Source of the DNA: Mesorhizobium onobrychidis
GTDB taxonomy: Bacteria > Pseudomonadota > Alphaproteobacteria > Rhizobiales > Rhizobiaceae
Length of the DNA stretch: 64,000 nucleotides
Direction of reading: 5' to 3'
NCBI RefSeq assembly: GCF_024707545.1
Contig: NZ_CP062229.1
Location: 930,001 to 994,000, forward strand
Shown here: piece after piece, positions 29,288 through 38,325 of the stretch
Numbering within the stretch: the stretch's first letter is position 1
Layout of the letters: each line of letters opens with the position of its first letter
Made by a program: the position numbers and the translations under genes
The notes under the pieces: generated by a model
Told to the model about the DNA's origin: nothing
Database searches by the model: none
The model's input: the letters and a program-made list of their open reading frames with translations, nothing else

Positions 29288-30499
29288 TTGGACACCGGTC
29301 TGCTGATAGGGTTGCTCAACCCGACGATCGCGCTTGTGCTCGGCGCGGTGTTTCTCGTGCTGTGGTTCTATCAGCGTCACCGCCCCTATCTGGCCGTGCT
29401 GGCCGCCAGCTATTGGCTTTCGGCGGCCGGCTTCCTGTTGCAGCATTTCACCCTGCCCGTCGGCATGGCGCCGACCAAGCTGATCTCCAACGTCTGCTTC
29501 ACCATCGCCGCCTGTGGTCTCGCCGGCGCGATCGTGACACGTTATGGACGGCGCGTGCCCTTTGCTGCGATCGGCGTTCTGGCGAGCGGCGGCCTGGCCG
29601 CTTTTTGCTGGTTCATGTTCATCCAGCTGGACCTCACCTGGCGAATCCTGGTTATGAATTTCGCTTTCGGCGGCCTCAGTCTGGTTGTCGCCGCCGAACT
29701 GCGCGTCGTGCGCGACAAGGGCCCGACGGAAATGATCCTGTTCGTGCTGTCGCTGCTTTCCGGGCTGAACTTCTTCGTGCGCACCCTCGTTATCGTCATC
29801 GCGCATGGACCTTACCAAAGCTATGACGGGTTCTATGCCTCGTCCTACTGGACGACGGCGCTGCTGTCGCATGCGCTGCTGTCGCTGCTCATCGCGCTTT
29901 GCCTGTTTTGCGCGGCTGCACTCGACGTGATGAAGGTGCTGAAGGCCGAAGCGTATACCGACCCGTTGTCGGGCCTGCTCAACCGCCGCGGCTTCGAGGA
30001 GCGCGCCACGCTTCTCCTGCAGCACTGCGCCACCGCCAAACTTCCGGTCGCGCTGGTGCTCGCCGACCTCGATCATTTCAAGGCGCTCAACGATCTGCAC
30101 GGTCATGCGGCGGGCGATCGCGTGATCGCCGACTTCGCCGCCAAGCTTCTGTCGGCTGCCGGCACCAGCGGCGTCGCCGGCCGCATCGGTGGCGAGGAGT
30201 TCGCAGTGCTTTTGCCGCTGAGCGACCTTGGCGCGGCAAGGCTGTTTGCCGAAGCCATTCGCGCGCTCTATTCGGCGGGCAACGTCGACGGGCTCCCGTC
30301 CGGCACAAGAGTGACCGCGAGCTTCGGCGTGACGGCCCGCACCGGCGAGGAAGGGCTGGAGCCGCTGATGCGCCGCGCCGACGAGGCGCTTTACAAAGCC
30401 AAACGGAACGGCCGCGACAGCGTGCGGCTATCCTATGAACGGTCGGCCTATGAACCGTCGGAAACGGTGCTCGTTGTGGAACCGCTCAAAGCTGGCTGA
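29288..30499 (+). CDS. Membrane diguanylate cyclase (GGDEF), first of a tandem pair
   Basis: 403 residues from a TTG at 29288 with GTGGGG upstream. The open frame reaches back to 29144 and an ATG at 29195 is possible, but the added part is not hydrophobic or conserved-looking. About seven hydrophobic segments fill residues 5-220, then the GGDEF domain: TDPLSGLLNRRGFEER, DLDHFKALNDLHGHAAGD, and the active-site loop GRIGGEEFAVLLP. The intact GGEEF predicts c-di-GMP synthesis. The allosteric RxxD site is not evident. No known sensor domain in the membrane part. Confidence 0.88.
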   Translation: MDTGLLIGLLNPTIALVLGAVFLVLWFYQRHRPYLAVLAASYWLSAAGFLLQHFTLPVGMAPTKLISNVCFTIAACGLAGAIVTRYGRRVPFAAIGVLASGGLAAFCWFMFIQLDLTWRILVMNFAFGGLSLVVAAELRVVRDKGPTEMILFVLSLLSGLNFFVRTLVIVIAHGPYQSYDGFYASSYWTTALLSHALLSLLIALCLFCAAALDVMKVLKAEAYTDPLSGLLNRRGFEERATLLLQHCATAKLPVALVLADLDHFKALNDLHGHAAGDRVIADFAAKLLSAAGTSGVAGRIGGEEFAVLLPLSDLGAARLFAEAIRALYSAGNVDGLPSGTRVTASFGVTARTGEEGLEPLMRRADEALYKAKRNGRDSVRLSYERSAYEPSETVLVVEPLKAG

Positions 30500-30578
30500 T
30501 CGCATCCGCGCCCGGGCTCGCGTTAACGTCTTTTTCGCCCGTTGGTGATTTGCTGGCGCAGGGGGTGCGAAAAACCAC

Positions 30579-31802
30579 ATGGGCGGCGGCGCAGAGTTCA
30601 TCCTTGCAATCAACCTGCTCGTCGCCGGCTTGCTGGCGGCTGCCTTCATGACCATCTCGTTCAACGATGCGGCGCGCGCGCCGGCGCGCTGGCTGGTCTT
30701 CGGTTATCTGCTCGGGATGGCCTATTTCGCCATCGAGTTCAGCATTCCGGTCTTCGACAATGCGCGACCCGCGGTCGTCGCGGGCTTCGCCGTTTTCCTG
30801 GGCGCCACCATCGCCTTCAATGGCGGGCTTGCCCATAAATACGGCGTGGCGCCGCCCTGGGCGCCGATGCTCGTCTTCCTGTTTGCGGCCACTGTGGCCG
30901 TGTATTTCGTGCAGGACCTGCCGCGCCAGTCGCTTGCCCGCATGATGGCCTACCAGCTTCCCTATGCGGCCATGCAGTTCGTCGGCGTCGGCATCGTCTG
31001 GTCGTCCAGGCAAAGACGCGACTTGCTCGACCATGCGCTGATGGCCGTTCTGGCGGCCAGCGCCCTGCAATTCGTGAGCAAGCCGTTCATCGCCCATGCA
31101 TTGGGCGGCTGGGGCGTCAATCCGCAGGCCTACCTGCAGAGCAACTACGCTCTGGTGTCGCAATCACTAGGCACGGTATTCGGCATGACAATCGCGCTTC
31201 TCATTCTGGTCATTCTGGTCCGTGACGTGCTCGCCGAGGCCACGTCGAAGTCGGAGACGGACACGCTATCAAGGCTGCTCAACCGGGGTGGCTTCGAACG
31301 TCATGCCGAGCTCGCGATGCGTGACGCCGTGCGCAGGGGTATTCCGGTCGCCCTGGTCATCGCCGACCTCGATCATTTCAAGAGCATCAACGACAGTTTC
31401 GGCCACGCGTCCGGCGACCGGGTCATCGAGGCCTTTGCCGGCTTCCTGCGTGATGCGGCCGCCGATCATCACGTCGCCGGCCGCATCGGTGGTGAGGAAT
31501 TCGCCATCATCCTGCCGGGAACCAACCTCGCCGCGGCGCGGCTCTTCGCCGAAGGCACGCGCAGCGCTTTCGGAGCCTTGCCGATAGACTGTCTGCCGGC
31601 GCACCATCGTTGCACCGCCAGCTTCGGCGTTGCCGAGCTTCACCCGGCCGAAGCATTTTCCGACCTGCTGCAGCGCGCCGACGAAGCGCTCTATCAAGCG
31701 AAGGGCAGCGGACGCGATTGCGTGCGCATCTCGATAGGGTCAATCGCCACCCGGCAGACCGCTGTCGCCAACGCCGGGCCTAAGATCAGCGGCAGGGGCT
31801 GA
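30579..31802 (+). CDS. Membrane diguanylate cyclase (GGDEF), second of a tandem pair
   Basis: 407 residues. The N-terminal half has about seven hydrophobic segments (from ILAINLLVAGLLAAAFMTIS on), and the C-terminal GGDEF domain has SETDTLSRLLNRGGFERH, DLDHFKSINDSFGHASGD and GRIGGEEFAIILPG. The GGEEF is intact. The GGDEF halves of this protein and the preceding one are clearly paralogous (DLDHFK, GGEEFA, LFAE, ADEALYQAK/ADEALYKAK), while the membrane halves differ. The 3' end overlaps the convergent gene by 17 bases. Confidence 0.88.
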   Translation: MGGGAEFILAINLLVAGLLAAAFMTISFNDAARAPARWLVFGYLLGMAYFAIEFSIPVFDNARPAVVAGFAVFLGATIAFNGGLAHKYGVAPPWAPMLVFLFAATVAVYFVQDLPRQSLARMMAYQLPYAAMQFVGVGIVWSSRQRRDLLDHALMAVLAASALQFVSKPFIAHALGGWGVNPQAYLQSNYALVSQSLGTVFGMTIALLILVILVRDVLAEATSKSETDTLSRLLNRGGFERHAELAMRDAVRRGIPVALVIADLDHFKSINDSFGHASGDRVIEAFAGFLRDAAADHHVAGRIGGEEFAIILPGTNLAAARLFAEGTRSAFGALPIDCLPAHHRCTASFGVAELHPAEAFSDLLQRADEALYQAKGSGRDCVRISIGSIATRQTAVANAGPKISGRG

Positions 31803-32133
31803 GTTCTGGCATCTCGCCGTCGGAAAGGCCGTACATATAGCTGCGGCCTTTTACGAAAACCGGCGGCCTGTAGCAGTCGCGGCTGCTGACGTCATCCGGG
31901 TCGTCTTCATAGACGATTTTGGGCTGGCCGGCGCCGGTGTGGTCCGACAGTTCCTTGGCCAGGTTGCCCTCGCCAACGAGGATGCGCTTGTAGCCGGCGG
32001 CGCTCTCGATGACGAGATTTCCGAAGGAATCGGCGTAGACGCGGTCGCGCGTCCCGGCGAGTGCCGGTGCTGCGAAGCCGATGGCCACCAAGACGAGCGC
32101 CGGAAGGCGCGATCTGCCCGAATTCGAACGCAT
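31786..32133 (-). CDS. Small secreted protein of unknown function
   Basis: 115 residues. Signal peptide with a basic start (MRSNSGRSR), hydrophobic LPALVLVAIGFAAPALA and cleavage near ALA-GT. The mature ~90 residues contain two cysteines (RDCYRP, LSPCR) that could pair, and GNLVIESAAGYKRILVG. The start at 32133 is supported by a G-rich ribosome-binding site; the ATG four codons earlier lies in that site. I do not recognise the domain. An exact CtrA-type box lies 45 bases upstream. Confidence 0.68.
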   Translation of the reverse strand: MRSNSGRSRLPALVLVAIGFAAPALAGTRDRVYADSFGNLVIESAAGYKRILVGEGNLAKELSDHTGAGQPKIVYEDDPDDVSSRDCYRPPVFVKGRSYMYGLSDGEMPELSPCR

Positions 32134-32177
32134 GGCGTCCCCCATTTGTCAGAGGCGAGTCTTCCTCGAATCACAAA

Positions 32178-32193
32178 TTAACCTTTTCTTAAC
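32178..32193. promoter_or_regulatory. CtrA-type box TTAA-N7-TTAAC
   Basis: TTAA (32178-32181), seven bases, TTAAC (32189-32193): an exact match to the full CtrA consensus. A third TTAA follows with six-base spacing (32199-32202), giving a cluster. It lies between the divergent small secreted protein and the MliC-like lipoprotein, both envelope genes. Confidence 0.6.
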
Positions 32194-32380
32194 CTTTGTT
32201 AAGAGGCCGGCCCTGCTGGTAGCCAGGTCTCGGCAAACATGGTTAATATCCGGCGCCTTGGAAGGCTGCGGCCATCTTTCGGCCATGCTTGCCCGCACCA
32301 TCGCGCCCAAGGTCAAGCGTGGCGCGGGTGATCTTGGCAAAGCATCGCGGCTGGATTGACGCGCTGGGAGGCAGCAGCAT

Positions 32381-32725
32381 ATGGCGTTAGGCTGGACGTT
32401 TCGGGTGACGCTTGCGCTTTTTCCGTTGCTGATCACCGTTGCCTGCGTATCGCAGACCAATGCGCCGAAGGCCGGAAATCCGCTCGCCGATTCACCTCAG
32501 CCGCGCACCGCGACCTACACTTGCGCCGATGGCGCCAGGATCACCATCGAAAATCTCGGCAGCTCGGTGCGGGTGCTTGGCCCGGACGGCGCCAGCGAGG
32601 ACCTGCCGGCCTCGCCCGCCAATCAAAGCAGCCGCTTCGGCGAGGCGCATGACGCAATCGTGATCGACGGACGCGACGCGCTGGTGATGAAGGGCGGGAG
32701 GACGCCGCTGACCTGCACCCGCTGA
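32381..32725 (+). CDS. MliC-like lipoprotein (c-type lysozyme inhibitor family)
   Basis: 114 residues. The N-terminal signal ends in a lipobox-like TVAC (Cys22). The mature domain begins with ATYTCADGARITIE and ends with MKGGRTPLTC, with ASPANQSSRFGEAHDAIV in between. That is the MliC beta-barrel pattern: Y-x-C near the start, a short acidic centre, a final cysteine forming a disulfide. MliC proteins inhibit c-type lysozyme at the outer membrane. The match is by eye and the domain is short. Confidence 0.65.
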   Translation: MALGWTFRVTLALFPLLITVACVSQTNAPKAGNPLADSPQPRTATYTCADGARITIENLGSSVRVLGPDGASEDLPASPANQSSRFGEAHDAIVIDGRDALVMKGGRTPLTCTR

Positions 32726-33034
32726 TCGGTGTGCTGAGATTCCGGTGAGGCCGACCTGCAAATGGCAGCTTCCTTCGCTTACGGTGCTCACTGGCGTCCA
32801 AACCAGACAGATATACTGCAGTGCAGCGACGATGCGCCGGCTTCAGGTGGAAGGGCTAATCGATTGAAGCGAGAACGGGCTATTTTGTCAGACTAAATTA
32901 CGTTATCGAAACGATTTTCCGGCTTTGACGCGGTGCAAAAAGAGCATTAGAAACCGGGCTGTCCGAAGTCGCAACCGGAAGCGGTAATGCCGCATTTCCA
33001 CCTGCGGCTCCAGAGACGCCGAACTGGGGGAGCC
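32726..33034. other. 309-base gene-free region upstream of sdhC
   Basis: The left part (32730-32805) is a copy of repeat family I. The rest (about 32850-33000) is AT-richer than its surroundings and must hold the sdh promoter. I could not assign a specific regulator site. Confidence 0.6.
32730..32805. repeat. Intergenic repeat family I, partial copy
   Basis: The text tgaggccgacctgcaaatgg ... cggtgctcac aligns with 48956-49010 in the fuller copy at 48942-49080. Only the left half is present. It begins a few bases after the stop of the MliC-like gene. Confidence 0.65.
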
Positions 33035-33454
33035 ATGAGCAAATCACCAGCCACCCGCGAATTTGCCAGACGTGAACGGCCGCTTTCGCCGCATCTGACC
33101 GTCTATCGGCCGCCGATCACGATGACGATGTCGATCATCCATCGCATTACCGGCGGGGCGCTCTATTTCGGCACGCTGCTGGTCGCGCTGTGGCTGATGG
33201 CGGCGGCGAGTTCGCAGTCCACCTTCGATGCCGTCAACTGGGCCTTCGGCTCGTGGCTGGGGCGGCTGGTGCTGTTCTTCTATACCTGGGCGCTGATGCA
33301 CCATATGCTGGGCGGCGTGCGCCATCTGATCTGGGACACCGGGGCGGGTCTTGAAAAGGACACGGCCTCCAGAGTCGCCTGGGCGACGCTGGCCGGCTCG
33401 ATTGTACTGACGCTGCTGATCTGGATCGCCAGCTACATGGCGCGGGGAGCCTGA
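33035..33454 (+). CDS. sdhC: Succinate dehydrogenase cytochrome b556 subunit
   Basis: 139 residues with three membrane helices. The family signature [20 protein letters not shown] and [13 protein letters not shown] are at the N-terminal side, and [13 protein letters not shown] holds the heme-ligand histidine region. It anchors SdhAB to the inner membrane and helps bind ubiquinone and heme b. The start at 33035 follows GGGGGAG. First gene of sdhCDAB. Confidence 0.95.
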   Translation: MSKSPATREFARRERPLSPHLTVYRPPITMTMSIIHRITGGALYFGTLLVALWLMAAASSQSTFDAVNWAFGSWLGRLVLFFYTWALMHHMLGGVRHLIWDTGAGLEKDTASRVAWATLAGSIVLTLLIWIASYMARGA

Positions 33455-33456
33455 TC

Positions 33457-33852
33457 GTGAGCCACCACAACACCGACATGCGTACGCCGCTGGCGAAGGT
33501 GCGCGGCCTCGGCTCCGCCCGCGAGGGCACGGAGCATTTCTGGCGCCAGCGCCTGACGGCGATCGCCAACATCCCGCTGATCCTGTTTTTCGTTGGCTTC
33601 CTGATTGCGTTGAACGGCGCCGGCTATGCGGAAGTGCGCGCAGCACTTGCCAACCCGTTCGTGGTACTGGTCCTGGCCCTGGTGCTCTTGTCCGGGCTCT
33701 ATCATATGCGGCTCGGCATGCAGGCGATCATCGAGGACTATGTGCATGGCGAGGGCATGAGGCTGGCGCTGCTCGCGCTCAACACATTCTTTCCCGTAGT
33801 GGTCGGCGTCGCCTCGATCTTCGCCCTGCTCAAACTGGCATTTGGAGGCTGA
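33457..33852 (+). CDS. sdhD: Succinate dehydrogenase membrane anchor subunit
   Basis: 131 residues with three hydrophobic helices. It starts with GTG at 33457, two bases after the sdhC stop. [24 protein letters not shown] is the typical alphaproteobacterial SdhD N-terminus. The second helix region holds [19 protein letters not shown] with the heme/quinone-site His and Asp-Tyr pair. It forms the membrane part of complex II with SdhC. Confidence 0.94.
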   Translation: MSHHNTDMRTPLAKVRGLGSAREGTEHFWRQRLTAIANIPLILFFVGFLIALNGAGYAEVRAALANPFVVLVLALVLLSGLYHMRLGMQAIIEDYVHGEGMRLALLALNTFFPVVVGVASIFALLKLAFGG

Positions 33853-33856
33853 AGTT

Positions 33857-35695
33857 TTGGCCAAGGACGCGAAAAACGCCAACACGGCGTCCGCCTACAG
33901 CTATGTCGACCACAAATTCGACGTGGTGGTCGTCGGCGCCGGCGGCGCCGGCCTGCGCGCCACGCTCGGCATGGCCGAACAGGGACTGCGCACCGCCTGC
34001 ATCACCAAGGTTTTCCCGACGCGGTCGCACACTGTCGCCGCTCAGGGCGGCATCGCCGCCTCGCTGTCCAATATGGGCCCCGATTCCTGGCAGTGGCACA
34101 TGTACGACACCGTTAAAGGATCGGACTGGCTCGGCGATGTCGACGCCATGGAATATCTGGTGCGCGAAGCACCTGCCGCCGTCTACGAGCTTGAGCATTA
34201 CGGCGTGCCGTTCTCGCGCACCGAAGAGGGCAAGATCTACCAGCGGCCGTTCGGCGGCCACATGATGAATTTCGGCGAAGGCCCGCCGGTGCAGCGCACC
34301 TGCGCCGCCGCCGACCGCACCGGCCACGCCATCCTGCATACGCTCTATGGCCAGTCGCTGAAGAACAACGCCCAGTTCTTCATCGAGTATTTCGCGCTCG
34401 ACCTGATCATGGAGCCGGACGGCACCTGCAGCGGCGTCGTCGCCTGGAACCTCGACGACGGCACCATCCATCGCTTTTCGGCAAAAATGGTGGTGCTGGC
34501 GACCGGCGGCTATGGCCGCGCCTATTTCTCGGCGACCTCGGCGCACACCTGCACCGGCGATGGCGGCGGCATGGCGGCGCGGGCCGGGCTGCCTTTGCAG
34601 GACATGGAGTTCGTGCAGTTCCATCCGACAGGCATCTACGGCGCCGGCTGCCTGATCACCGAGGGCGCGCGCGGCGAGGGCGGCTATCTCGTCAACTCAG
34701 AGGGCGAGCGCTTCATGGAGCGCTACGCGCCATCGGCCAAGGACCTTGCCTCGCGCGACGTGGTCTCGCGCTGCATGACGCTGGAGATCCGCGAGGGGCG
34801 CGGCGTCGGCAAGAACAAGGACCATATTTTTCTCCACCTCGACCACCTCGATCCGGCCGTTTTGCACGAGAGACTCCCGGGGATTTCGGAATCAGCAAAA
34901 ATCTTTGCCGGCGTCGACCTGACCAAGGAGCCGATCCCGGTACTGCCGACGGTCCACTACAATATGGGCGGCGTGCCGACCAACTATTGGGGCGAGGTGC
35001 TTAACCCCACTGCCTTGAACCCGGACCAAGTGTCGCCCGGGCTGATGGCGGTCGGCGAAGCCGGCTGCGCCTCCGTCCACGGCGCCAACCGGCTGGGCTC
35101 GAACTCGCTGATCGATCTGGTGGTGTTCGGCCGCGCGGCGGCGATCCGGGCAGGTCAGGTGATCGACCGCAACGCCGCGATCCCCTCGGCCAACGAAGCC
35201 TCGGTCGAGAAGATCATGGACCGCTTCGACCGGCTGCGTCATGCCAACGGCTCGACGCCGACCGCGGTTCTGCGTGAAAAAATGCAGAAGGCGATGCAGG
35301 ACGATGCGGCGGTGTTCCGCACGCAGGAATCGCTGGAAAGCGGCTGCAAGCGCATTTCGCAGATCTGGGGCGAGCTCAAGGATGTAAAAGTGTTCGACCG
35401 CTCGATGATCTGGAACTCCGACCTGGTCGAGACGCTGGAGCTGGAAAATCTGATGGCCAACGCCATCACCACGGTCTACGGCGCCGAGGCGCGCAAGGAG
35501 AGCCGCGGCGCGCATGCGCGGGAAGATTTTTCGGCGCGCGACGATGCGAACTGGCGCATGCACACGCTGGCCCGGCTCAGCGAGACCGGCGAGGTGTCGC
35601 TCAGCTACCGGCCTGTGCACACCGAGCCGCTGCTTAGGGAAGCAGACGGCGGCATCAATCCGGCCAAGATCGCGCCCAAGGCGAGGGTGTATTGA
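33857..35695 (+). CDS. sdhA: Succinate dehydrogenase flavoprotein subunit
   Basis: 612 residues from a TTG at 33857; no ATG precedes the conserved N-terminus. The TTG has GGAGG eight bases upstream. FAD-binding GAGGAGLRA, the FAD-linked histidine in [15 protein letters not shown], the active-site [10 protein letters not shown] and [19 protein letters not shown], and a C-terminal substrate-site [11 protein letters not shown] are all present. It oxidises succinate to fumarate and passes electrons to SdhB. Confidence 0.96.
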   Translation: MAKDAKNANTASAYSYVDHKFDVVVVGAGGAGLRATLGMAEQGLRTACITKVFPTRSHTVAAQGGIAASLSNMGPDSWQWHMYDTVKGSDWLGDVDAMEYLVREAPAAVYELEHYGVPFSRTEEGKIYQRPFGGHMMNFGEGPPVQRTCAAADRTGHAILHTLYGQSLKNNAQFFIEYFALDLIMEPDGTCSGVVAWNLDDGTIHRFSAKMVVLATGGYGRAYFSATSAHTCTGDGGGMAARAGLPLQDMEFVQFHPTGIYGAGCLITEGARGEGGYLVNSEGERFMERYAPSAKDLASRDVVSRCMTLEIREGRGVGKNKDHIFLHLDHLDPAVLHERLPGISESAKIFAGVDLTKEPIPVLPTVHYNMGGVPTNYWGEVLNPTALNPDQVSPGLMAVGEAGCASVHGANRLGSNSLIDLVVFGRAAAIRAGQVIDRNAAIPSANEASVEKIMDRFDRLRHANGSTPTAVLREKMQKAMQDDAAVFRTQESLESGCKRISQIWGELKDVKVFDRSMIWNSDLVETLELENLMANAITTVYGAEARKESRGAHAREDFSARDDANWRMHTLARLSETGEVSLSYRPVHTEPLLREADGGINPAKIAPKARVY

Positions 35696-35697
35696 CG

Positions 35698-35760
35698 ATG
35701 GCCGCCGTGAACGGGATCTGGTCCGGGCTGAAGCTCGTCATCCGAAAGGACCTGAGGTAA
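35698..35760 (+). CDS. Possible 20-codon ORF between sdhA and sdhB
   Basis: ATG at 35698, two bases after the sdhA stop, with GAGGG about 10 bases upstream inside sdhA. It reads 20 residues ([20 protein letters not shown]) and its TAA overlaps the sdhB ATG by one base (TAATG). Termination and restart would couple sdhB translation to it. The peptide is basic and amphipathic. The arrangement is suggestive, but conservation is untested and it could be simple spacing. Confidence 0.4.
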   Translation: MAAVNGIWSGLKLVIRKDLR

Positions 35761-36539
35761 TGGTCGAACTCACCCTTCCGAAAAACTCGAAAATCAAGGC
35801 TGGAAAAACCTGGCCAAAGCCGGAAGGCGCGACCAATCTGCGCGAGTACCGCATCTACCGCTGGTCGCCGGACGATGACGAGAACCCGCGCATGGACACC
35901 TATTTCGTCGACATGGACGATTGCGGGCCGATGGTGCTCGACGCGCTGCTCTACATCAAGAACAAGATCGACCCGACGCTGACGCTGCGCCGCTCCTGCC
36001 GCGAGGGCATTTGCGGTTCCTGCGCCATGAATATCGACGGTTCCAACACGCTCGCCTGCACCAAGGGCTGCGACGACATTTCCGGCGCGATCAAGGTCTA
36101 CCCGCTGCCGCATATGCAAGTGGTCAAGGACCTGGTGCCCGACCTCACCAATTTCTACGCCCAGCACGCTTCGATCGAGCCATGGCTGAAGACGGTATCG
36201 CCGGAGCCGGCCAAGGAGTGGCTGCAGAGCCATGAGGACCGCGAAAAGCTCGACGGGCTCTATGAATGCATCTTATGCGCCTGCTGCTCGACCTCATGCC
36301 CGAGCTACTGGTGGAACGGCGATCGCTATCTCGGCCCGGCGACGCTGTTGCAGGCCTATCGCTGGCTGATCGATTCCCGGGACGAGGCCACGGGCGAACG
36401 GCTCGACAACCTCGAAGACCCGTTCCGGCTCTATCGCTGCCATACCATCATGAACTGCGCCCAGACCTGTCCCAAGGGCCTCAACCCGGCCAAGGCGATC
36501 GCCGAGATCAAGAAGATGATGGTGGAGAGAAGGGTGTAG
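35760..36539 (+). CDS. sdhB: Succinate dehydrogenase iron-sulfur subunit
   Basis: 259 residues. The N-terminal plant-type ferredoxin domain has the 2Fe-2S cysteines in [13 protein letters not shown] and the fourth in TLACTKGC. The C-terminal domain binds 4Fe-4S and 3Fe-4S through [15 protein letters not shown] and [17 protein letters not shown]. It carries electrons from SdhA to ubiquinone. The start at 35760 has GAGG upstream and matches the family; the longer frame inside sdhA is not used. Confidence 0.96.
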   Translation: MVELTLPKNSKIKAGKTWPKPEGATNLREYRIYRWSPDDDENPRMDTYFVDMDDCGPMVLDALLYIKNKIDPTLTLRRSCREGICGSCAMNIDGSNTLACTKGCDDISGAIKVYPLPHMQVVKDLVPDLTNFYAQHASIEPWLKTVSPEPAKEWLQSHEDREKLDGLYECILCACCSTSCPSYWWNGDRYLGPATLLQAYRWLIDSRDEATGERLDNLEDPFRLYRCHTIMNCAQTCPKGLNPAKAIAEIKKMMVERRV

Positions 36540-36571
36540 CGGCGGACCGGTGCCGTCGAGATCGTTCCATC

Positions 36572-36750
36572 AGTAGCGATCCTTCGCGCCCCCCTCTGTC
36601 CTGCCGGACATCTCCCCCACAAGGAAGGAGATCGGCAGCTTCACCGACAGCGCCCCGTCTGCAATGTTGGAGATTGGCGAAAGCCGTTGCGACAGCCAAT
36701 CTCCCCCAAGTGGGGAGATGTCCGGCAGGACAGAGGGGGCGCTGTCCCTC
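36572..36750. repeat. Composite inverted repeat, family D, full copy
   Basis: Outer arms: gcgcccccctctgtcctgcc and onward (36586-36616), and the complement at about 36712-36742. Inside is a second inverted repeat (gagattggc at about 36670, gccaatctc at about 36695) plus ~60 unpaired bases. Related pieces are at 25270-25318 (centre lost) and 6238-6265 (left end only). It fills the gap between sdhB and the yceH-like gene. Confidence 0.85.
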
Positions 36751-36774
36751 CGGCCTCAGAAGGATAGCCATCCA

Positions 36775-37404
36775 ATGACCGATACCGAACTCCCCATCCT
36801 TTCTCCCGTCGAAGCGCGCGTGCTCGGTTGCCTGATCGAAAAGAAGGAACTGACGCCCGACATCTACCCGCTGACGCTCAATGCGACACTTGCCGCCGCC
36901 AACCAGAAGACGGCGCGCGAGCCGGTGATGTCGGTCGAGCTTGCCGAGGTGAGACGAGCGCTTGGCCAGCTTGAGCATAAGGGTCTGGTGAGGCAGGTCT
37001 TTGCCTCGCGCGTCGAGCGCTACGAGCATGTCGTCGCGCAGCGCTTTTCCCTGACCTCGGCGCAGATTGCGCTGCTCGGGCTGCTGTTGCTGCGCGGTCC
37101 GCAGACCGCCTATGAACTGCTGGCGCGGAGCGAGCGCATGGCGCGGTTGCCCTCGATCGACGAGCTTCGCAGCAATCTCGACCTGTTGATCGGCCGCAAG
37201 CCACCTCTCGTCCAGCAGATCGACCGTGGACCCGGCCAGCGTGAGGATCGCTATGTCCATCTCTTGAGCGGGCCGGTGCCGACGCCAGTGGCTGCAACGC
37301 CCCTGCAATCGCCTTCGCCGGCGCCGGACCTCGAAGCGCGCGTGCAGGCTCTCGAGGAAGAGGTCGCAGAATTGCGCGCACGCATCGACGCGCTGACCGG
37401 CTAA
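36775..37404 (+). CDS. YceH family protein (DUF480)
   Basis: 209 residues. It starts LPILSPVEARVLGCLIEKKELTPDIYPLTLN, the very conserved DUF480 N-terminus, and contains two winged-helix-like repeats (VRRALGQLEHKGLVRQ, and the second after LLLLRGPQTAYELLARS). The C-terminal ~25 residues form a predicted coiled coil (LEARVQALEEEVAELRARID). E. coli YceH is of unknown function. The start at 36775 is the family start; the upstream frame runs through repeat D. Confidence 0.9.
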   Translation: MTDTELPILSPVEARVLGCLIEKKELTPDIYPLTLNATLAAANQKTAREPVMSVELAEVRRALGQLEHKGLVRQVFASRVERYEHVVAQRFSLTSAQIALLGLLLLRGPQTAYELLARSERMARLPSIDELRSNLDLLIGRKPPLVQQIDRGPGQREDRYVHLLSGPVPTPVAATPLQSPSPAPDLEARVQALEEEVAELRARIDALTG

Positions 37405-37491
37405 GCGCGCTAGCGGCGGCATCCGGTCTGTGCGTTGAGCCACAAGAAACGCCGGCCCGAAAGTCGGCGCCGCGTGTGGTTGAAAAAACTC

Positions 37492-37917
37492 TCAGCCGAG
37501 CTTGGCGTCGAGCGAAACCTTTATGGCGCCAAGCGCCTTCGAAACCGGACACCCAGCCTTGGCCTGTTCGGCCAGCTCCTGGAATTTCGCCGCGTCGATA
37601 CCCGGCACTTTGCCGACCAGCGTGAGCGCGCTGCCGGTGATGCCGGTGCCCGGAACCAGCGTCACCACGGCCTTGGCGTCGAGTTCGGTGGCGGGGGTGC
37701 CGTTCTCGGCCAGGACATGCGAAAGCTGCATGGCAAAGCAGCCGGCATGCGCCGCCGCGATCAGTTCCTCTGGATTGGTGCCGGATTTGCCGCTCTCGTC
37801 CTCGAAGCGCATCTTGAACGAGTAAGGCGTGCCTTTCAGAGTCCCGCTCTGCGCGTCGAGCGTGCCCTTGCCCTCTTTCAGATTGCCTTTCCAGACGGCG
37901 TTTGCAGTGCGGTCCAT
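37492..37917 (-). CDS. OsmC-family peroxiredoxin
   Basis: 141 residues. OsmC proteins reduce organic hydroperoxides with two cysteines, both seen here: AAHAGCFAMQLS (about residue 60) and KAGCPVSKAL (about 124). SGTLKGTPYSFKMRFEDESG and TNPEELIAAAHAGC are the family blocks. The start at 37917 is set by an excellent ribosome-binding site (AAGGAGG); the long upstream extension of the frame is not coding. Confidence 0.92.
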   Translation of the reverse strand: MDRTANAVWKGNLKEGKGTLDAQSGTLKGTPYSFKMRFEDESGKSGTNPEELIAAAHAGCFAMQLSHVLAENGTPATELDAKAVVTLVPGTGITGSALTLVGKVPGIDAAKFQELAEQAKAGCPVSKALGAIKVSLDAKLG

Positions 37918-38109
37918 GAATTCCTCCTTTATGTGGTGGCTGAGCCATGATCGGGCGTCTGATCGACTATAGCGCGCGCGGGCACGAAGGCCACCCGTGC
38001 TTTCGCGCCAATGGCCACGCAAAAAAATCCGCGTGCAAAAATGTCGACTTCCATCTGCCTCGGCCGTCCTGTGGGCGGCCACAGGTTTCGTGGCCGGATG
38101 GAGGATCAC

Positions 38110-38322
38110 ATGAATGATTTGTTTTCTGCCCACTGGAGAGACACCGGCCGAAAGGCGGCTGAACAAGAAGCCGACTGGTTGCATCGGCCACCTTCCGGTT
38201 TCGGTCGACTGCTTGCGGCGGTCGCCATCATCGGGGTTGCGGTGTCCATTCTCGATCATGCGGCGGTCAAAAGCCCGGCTGGGACCTTGGTCGCCAACGG
38301 TTCGTCACAACTAGGAAGATGA
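38110..38322 (+). CDS. Small protein with one membrane segment, unknown function
   Basis: 70 residues. The N-terminal half is hydrophilic (MNDLFSAHWRDTGRKAAEQE), then there is one hydrophobic segment (LLAAVAIIGVAVSIL, about 42-56). The start at 38110 has GGAGG upstream. It ends three bases before the YciI-like gene and is probably co-transcribed with it. I do not recognise it. Confidence 0.55.
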   Translation: MNDLFSAHWRDTGRKAAEQEADWLHRPPSGFGRLLAAVAIIGVAVSILDHAAVKSPAGTLVANGSSQLGR

Positions 38323-38325
38323 GAG

